Shown: piece by piece, positions 60,685 to 64,000 of the stretch
Numbering within the stretch: position 1 is the first letter of the stretch
How the letters are laid out: each line of letters starts with the position of its first letter
Source: Paraspadella gotoi
Taxonomy: Eukaryota; Chaetognatha
DNA length: 64,000 bases
Assembly (NCBI GenBank): GCA_051294375.1
Contig: CM119265.1
Span: 14,670,963 to 14,734,962 of the forward strand
Direction: 5' to 3'
Program-made: the position numbers and the translations under genes
Notes under the pieces: generated by a model
The model's input: only the letters and a program-made list of their open reading frames with translations
Told to the model about the DNA's origin: nothing
Database searches by the model: none

Positions 60685-62569
60685 CGTGCCGTTGATCAAG
60701 AGTGGGCTAGAGTCAAGGTAAGGTGTTTTTTTTTCCGCGGGCGAGGTCAGGGTGGGTTAACGAGTCGGGGCGAGACGGGAAACGATGGCGGGTAAGGTCG
60801 AAAGGGCGAGAAAGAAAACGAGGGTAAATCACCGAAGGCGAGGTGGGCTCATTGGTCAAAGGCTGATCGCCGCAGAGTGGATGGTCGGACGGAGTAACGC
60901 CCACGATTTACCCGTCTTGCCCGGCATTGCCCGCCAATGTCCTGGCCTTGCAGGCATTGCCCGATATTTCCCGGTTTTGGCCTGGCATTGCCAGGCGCTG
61001 CCAAGCATTGCCCGGTTCAATGAGAGACGCGAATGTCGGTCGAGTCTTTACCCCCCCCCACCGAAAAAAAAAGGAAAATCTAGAAAATGTCGCCGTGACA
61101 CCGTGATATCGAGAAAGGCAGTGATGACGACGACGACGACGACGACGCCTCGAGTCCGAGGCGCGACATTAAAAGGGTGTTAAGGGCTTCGGGTCGCGAC
61201 TTTGGCGGTGATAAATAAGGGGAATAAAATCGGGCAGATTTAGAGGTTTAATCTCTTCTCGGCGGTCAGGGGGGCGGTGGTTGAGTGGGGTGGAGTCTGA
61301 ACTAGGGTAAGGAAGGGGAAGGGGGAAGGGCATTGGTCAAGGAAAGAGAAAAAAAAACCGATCTGGTTGAGATTTGGATGTGAGGAGATTAAAAAGTGAT
61401 TCGAGATTAGGGGAAGCAGGTGTGAATAAAGGTGGAAAGAGAAAGAAAATAAAATAAGGTAAGGATGATTTAGAATTGAAACAGATTTGTGAAAGAGGAA
61501 ATAAATTTAAGGAATCGATAGAAGGTTGAGATTGAAAGAAGAGAGAGAAAAAGGAAAAGCGTCTCTTCGCTCTACGTCCACTGATTTAAATATCGGACCA
61601 AATCGGCAAATTATTAATTTTATTAAAATTGACAACAAAAGTCTTGAAAGTAAACACTAGGAAAGAATTGATCCTCTCATCGGCAGAAGCAGTAACACGA
61701 GAAGAGGAAAGGAGGCAGCAGCAGCGGTGGATCGGCGGCGGAAGCGGCGGCGCTGGCAACAGCGGCCTTCTCGCTCAGAGGATTAAGATTAAGTGCAAGG
61801 TGTTAAAGTCTCAACCCCAGTCACGAAGGCGACGATGGGGAATGAGTGAGGTTTAAAGTGTAAAGCTCAGAGATAAAAAGGGTAAGACAAGGAGGGAAAA
61901 AAAGAACGAAACAACCGACCGACCAACGTCAACGAAGGAGCCAACAAATCGACTACAACCAAGAACAAAAGCAATTGATAAATAAATAGCGTACAAACGA
62001 AGTAAAACTAATTTGAATGATTGCGATTATTTAAAGTTGGAACTCATGGAGAGAAAGCTTTAAAAATTAAATATAACCGAAAGAAGCATTTGACACGCCC
62101 AAAACAAGAACAGAAATATAGAAACTTTTTTCTTAGAAAAATAAAACGGCGTAAATCAATTGAAATAAGCAGCAAATGAATCGACACAATATAGGAAAGG
62201 GGGGGGAAGCGGCTTGGGTGGAAAGGAAAAGTGAAAGATCTAAGGGAATGAGAAAAATTGAATCAAATCTTAAAGAAAGGAAAAGGGGGACGAAAAGGAA
62301 CGAAGCGCAATAGAGGGAAAGGTTCCGGTAAGTTAACAACGGGAAGGCGGAGGGTGAGGAGAGCCCGGGACGCCGCCGCCTCCAGCTGCGAGAGTCAGTG
62401 AAGCAGCGAGCAAGTTGTTGTAAGTCGCGGCTTCGAGTCGACTGCCCATGAAAAAACGAGTCTGCTTCTTACGGCCAGAGAGAAATCGGGTGAAAACAGA
62501 GGGAGGAAGGAAGGCCGCTCTGGTGGGATTGGTTGTCCCTGCTGTCCGCACAATTTCAGACTCCCCCCA

Positions 62570-62618
<49 letters not shown>

Positions 62619-63124
62619 TCCCTGTGGGTGTGTAAAGAGAGAGAGAGCGAGAGAAAGAGAGAATGAAATCACAAACCAAGAGAGTTTAATTTTGCAGCAA
62701 TAATTCACTCGGTGGCGGCCAAGCAAGCCCTTGACAGAGGCGTGACGGCGGCGGCGGTGGCGGGCGGTGGCAATGGTGGCGGGCGGCGGCGACGGCGTCG
62801 GCGGTTTTTTTTAAAAGTAAAGGTGGTTCGAAGGCATTGGTGGTCGTCTTGCTGTCGCTGATTTTTGTTACAGTTGAGGGTCTTAAACGGATCGCGAATG
62901 GAAAGAGTTGTAAGCGACGGACTCGTTGGTGGTGCCGATTAAGAGGGTGGTTTGGGTGGAAGCGATGGAGGCTGCGGAGGCGATGTTGTTGATTTTGTTC
63001 TCGGGCGCTTTGGCGGCGGCCGAAGCGGCTGGAGCGGCGAAGGCGGCAGAGAGGCGTGCGGCTGAGGCTCTGGATTCCCTCCACGGGCTTTTAATGCCCA
63101 AAGGAATTGAAAAAAAAAGGGGGG

Positions 63125-63203
<79 letters not shown>

Positions 63204-64000
63204 GAGGAGAGAGAGAAAGAGAGTGAGAGTGAGAGTGAGAGATGAGTGAGAGTGGGAGAGAAGAGAGTAGAGAGAGCAGAGAGAGATGTTTAGGAACGAG
63301 AGAGAGGGAGAGGTCGATTTTGTTACGTAGAGTCAGAAAGAGGGTGGAAGAGAGAAAAACGTCAAAGAGAACAAGAAAAGAGAAGAGAAAATTAGTTATA
63401 TAATTAATTTTAATTATTCATATAGAATTATCTTTTTTTTCTTCTCAATTCAGTTTTTTGTTCCTTTTATTTTCCCTATTTCCCTTTTTCTTCGATTTTT
63501 ACTTTCTTTCTTTCTTTCTTTTTCTTTCTTTCTTTCTTTTTCTTTCTTTCCCTTAATTTTTTTTCCTTTCTTTTTTCCCCCGTCTTTCTCTCCGCTCCCT
63601 TAAACCTCGGGTCTCCGTCGCTTTTCCATGTTCTGCCTGATTGATTGCAATAATGATGATGAATCCAATCAATCAGAACCCGGAAACAAATGGCATCACA
63701 TTTTCGCGCCGCTCAGGTTGCGGCGGCGGCTGCGACGGCCGCGCCGGCGACGGCCTGCCGCGGAGTATGGCTGCGGCGTGAGCGAATTGGAGGCGGGTAT
63801 TATTAGGGAAAGGGGGGGGCTTAGCGAGTCTCGTTCGGTTCGTAATTCGGTTTATGTTTGTTATTAGTATTACCATTTCTATAATTTTATAACTGCGTAA
63901 TAATTCCTACTAAGTACGGAGGAAATTCTTTTTTTAGCCCAAGTCTCGACGCATTTTGGAAATTCTTTCCGCGTCGGCATAATTTCTCTTCGGATGATTG
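60685..64000. other. Repeat- and GC-rich end of window
   Basis: It contains GGCATTGCC-type short palindromes (60,920-61,015), a GAC run (61,124-61,146), (CT)n (62,573-62,614), (GA)n (63,128-63,240) and (CTTT)n (63,503-63,550). Ala/Ser-rich frames at 62,883-63,101 (minus) and 62,333-62,551 (minus) are open but are largely built on GCN repeats. No gene is supported. Confidence 0.5.

Noticed and set aside
62686-63101. Ala/Ser-rich minus-strand frames suggestive of a talin-like helical protein
   Set aside because: The resemblance is only in Ala richness produced by GCN repeats. The opposite strand is equally open, and no conserved block is present.

Overview
The window is nuclear DNA from a eukaryote, most likely an invertebrate animal. 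It holds two recognisable intron-bearing genes, EXOG-type nuclease and V-ATPase subunit a. It also has RFX X-box and ETS-type promoter motifs, a tRNA-Gly relative and tRNA-derived repeats, and many short introns (54-545 nt). The rest is dominated by (CT/GA)n, (CTTT)n, (CTTC)n and (GAC/GTC)n microsatellites and many runs of N. The phylum cannot be fixed from what is visible. There are no bacterial-type operons, insertion sequences or CRISPR arrays.

Layout. 1-5,351: repeat-rich, gene-poor DNA. 5,377-14,783: a 9.4 kb imperfect palindrome centred on a GA tract. 14,870-15,720: a CpG-rich promoter-like segment, then a decayed tRNA-Gly copy. 15,721-28,200: microsatellites, many N gaps, an AT-rich block and a possible minus-strand gene start near 23,454. 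28,219-33,355: two tandem copies of a 2.4-2.7 kb segment with a multi-CCAAT promoter-like element. 35,788-36,515: a noisy inverted repeat. 36,847-38,966: the EXOG nuclease gene (4 exons, + strand), with a SINE in intron 1 and a dispersed repeat in intron 2. 38,967-45,634: spacer with a possible minus-strand gene, X-box motifs and the V-ATPase promoter region. 45,635-49,739: V-ATPase subunit a (11 exons, + strand). 50,415-53,264: a second palindrome. 53,265-64,000: gaps, triplet repeats and weak coding-like fragments.

The two confident genes act in different places: EXOG in mitochondrial DNA repair, and subunit a in the membrane sector of the vacuolar proton pump. They are neighbours on the same strand, and nothing suggests co-regulation. 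The most important structural result concerns the assembly. Five gaps are exactly 25 N long, and the large palindromes and the tandem duplication each have a boundary at one of them. The simplest reading is noisy long-read gap filling rather than real genome architecture. Other N gaps: 3126-3322, 16820-17723, 17813-17938, 18170-18179, 22398-22603, 23099-23430, 23608-23807, 24227-24414, 24927-25036, 25151-25304, 26110-26354, 31503-31646, 33068-33283, 33394-33560, 34187-34196, 34259-34605, 34727-34993, 35617-35787, 53479-53661, 53859-54048, 54156-54397, 57944-58187, 58321-58580.
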